A DNA stretch of 7,761 bases from Candidatus Sungbacteria bacterium RIFCSPLOWO2_01_FULL_47_10 (GTDB lineage: Bacteria; Patescibacteriota; Minisyncoccia; Sungbacterales; GWA2-42-14). How positions within the stretch are numbered: position 1 is the first letter of the stretch; each line of letters starts with the position of its first letter. The notes under the pieces are model-generated. The model was given only the letters and a program-made list of their open reading frames with translations, was not told where the DNA came from and searched no databases. The stretch lies in the NCBI GenBank assembly GCA_001820675.1, contig MHQO01000029.1:658-8418 (forward strand). The letters run 5' to 3'. Positions 7,362 through 7,761 of this stretch are shown piece after piece. The translations under genes were made by a program, and so were the position numbers.

Positions 7362-7467
7362 TTAAAACGTTCCTTGGTGTATCTCTTGTGCGGTTTTCGC
7401 CCTAGCCATGGGCAGAGTCGCCAGGGGAAGTAGTGCCCCGGCCCTTGATGAGGGCCGGTTTTATATA
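7358..7467 (+). ncRNA. proposed structured small RNA, unknown family
   Basis: The approximately 105-base transcript between the consensus promoter and the strong terminator has no usable reading frame. Its predicted fold has a main stem of CCTTGGTG (7372-7379) with CGCCAGGG (7419-7426), 8 pairs including two G-U. Inside are CTCT/AGAG (7383-7386 with 7414-7417) stacked on GCCC/GGGC (7399-7402 with 7410-7413). A small GCG/CGC hairpin (7390-7400) competes with the second of these. GGGG (7424-7427) can instead pair with CCCC (7436-7439), which overlaps both the main stem and the terminator stem, so alternative folds like those of a riboswitch are possible. It does not look like tmRNA, SRP RNA, RNase P RNA or a riboswitch that I know. 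It may be a trans-acting small RNA or an orphan attenuator. Confidence 0.6.
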
Positions 7468-7475
7468 TTCTTTTT
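7438..7475 (+). terminator. strong intrinsic terminator
   Basis: CCGGCCCT (7438-7445) and AGGGCCGG (7451-7458) form a perfect 8-bp GC-rich stem with the 5-base loop TGATG, followed by TTTTATATATTCTTTTT. It closes the transcript that starts at the consensus promoter about 80 bases upstream. Confidence 0.9.
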
Positions 7476-7527
7476 AAGATTGTATACCCTTTTATCTATT
7501 TTTAGATGTCTGCCCAAAGCTTAAACT

Positions 7528-7632
7528 GGTCCGCGTATTCGCACGAACGCTCCAGGATGGGGCTCGGCCGTGTAGAGGTACGAGTATGCACTATACCATG
7601 ATTAGGCTCTTACGAGATGCTCGTGCCGGACC
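7528..7632. repeat. long inverted repeat over the 3' end of the transposase-like frame
   Basis: GGTCCG (7528-7533) pairs with CGGACC (7627-7632) and GCACGA (7541-7546) pairs with TCGTGC (7621-7626). This gives 12 perfect pairs with a 7-base bulge (CGTATTC) on one side and about 74 bases enclosed, including a small GTAT/ATAC hairpin. TTAA at 7521-7524 and 7633-7636 may extend it. It spans the last codons and the trailer of the transposase-like frame. It could be an insertion-sequence end or 3' structure, or part of a separate RNA. Confidence 0.5.
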
Positions 7633-7761
7633 TTAAATGAATAAATAGAATTATCGAAAATATGGAAATTAGGATAGAATGAATGGTTTTGTCTTTCTTT
7701 CGAAGCGAGAAATACTTGAACCGGCCGAGTACGGTTTCAATCCATTGATACTTTTCCGTAC
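7610..7761 (-). CDS. 3' end of a possible IS5-like DDE transposase (partial)
   Basis: A minus-strand frame is open from the window edge to TAA at 7610-7612 (49 residues seen). It reads EKYQWIETVLGRF near the start, then a basic stretch (RKKDK) and a hydrophobic helix (IHSILISIFSIILFIHL) before a short tail. This order (K-Y-x-W, then I/V-E, then aromatic and basic residues, then a hydrophobic helix) is how many IS5-family transposases end; the Glu would be the third residue of the DDE catalytic triad. The segment is short, and the hydrophobic helix could also be a membrane anchor of an unrelated protein. The rest of the gene lies beyond the window. Confidence 0.4.
   Translation of the reverse strand, partial: TEKYQWIETVLGRFKYFSLRKKDKTIHSILISIFSIILFIHLRSGTSIS

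Noticed and set aside
6954..7433. Plus-strand open frame of 159 codons running across the start of the giant gene
   Set aside because: It is antisense to the clearly coding giant gene, crosses the promoter zone and the proposed small RNA, and its protein has no recognisable pattern.
7370..7440. Glutamine (glnA) riboswitch, suggested by GTTCC near the start and GGAAGTAG later
   Set aside because: The closing GGAACG strand of that riboswitch is absent and the remaining pairing does not fit its layout.
7444..7458. CTTGATGAG resembling a hammerhead ribozyme core
   Set aside because: The sequence is simply the loop and arm of the terminator hairpin; the partner GAAA core and the other stems are missing.
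7729..7761. Start of a CRISPR array, suggested by GTTTCAATCC and a GTACGG/CCGTAC pair
   Set aside because: Only one copy is visible at the window edge, and the bases are explained by the transposase-like frame on the other strand.

Overview
The window looks like a piece of an uncultivated small-genome bacterium, most likely of the Candidate Phyla Radiation (Patescibacteria, for example a Parcubacteria-like lineage). This rests on style, not on a marker gene: a very large helical-repeat protein of unknown function, a second orphan protein behind it, starts without a clear Shine-Dalgarno sequence, and fragments of type I restriction specificity genes among dense hairpins. There is no rRNA, tRNA or ribosomal protein gene to fix the lineage. 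The code appears standard, with TAA and TGA both read as stops.

All protein genes that can be supported lie on the minus strand. Read in their direction (right to left), they begin with the 3' end of a possible IS5-like transposase (7610-7761, cut by the window edge). A promoter zone at 7323-7361 follows. Then comes a 1504-residue protein (2799-7313) and, 14 bases after its stop, a 433-residue protein (1483-2784). These two probably form one transcript. The large protein has an unknown N-terminal part, a central array of about nine helical repeats marked by a TGI-x-P signature, and a compact C-terminal domain with a GDLGDSCHT motif. The 433-residue protein carries a segment that lines up without gaps with the catalytic region of SelO/YdiU, a kinase-fold protein AMPylator, although one SelO aspartate is replaced by serine.

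The left part (622-1482) is a decayed type I restriction specificity (hsdS) area. It has a 127-residue C-terminal piece of HsdS (972-1355) and, further on, a second and shorter copy of the same HsdS tail (654-779). Between and after the two copies lie at least four hairpins within 150 bases. No hsdM or hsdR is visible. Next comes a 199-residue HEAT-like protein (22-621).

The only strong plus-strand signal lies just upstream of the large gene. A consensus sigma-70 promoter (TTGACA, 17 bases, TATAAT) overlaps a perfect dyad and drives a stretch of about 105 bases that folds well and ends at a strong intrinsic terminator. No reading frame lies inside it, so it is proposed as a small non-coding RNA divergent from the giant gene. 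It matches no RNA family that I can recognise. With the operon behind the shared, interleaved promoters, this is the best candidate here for something undescribed.
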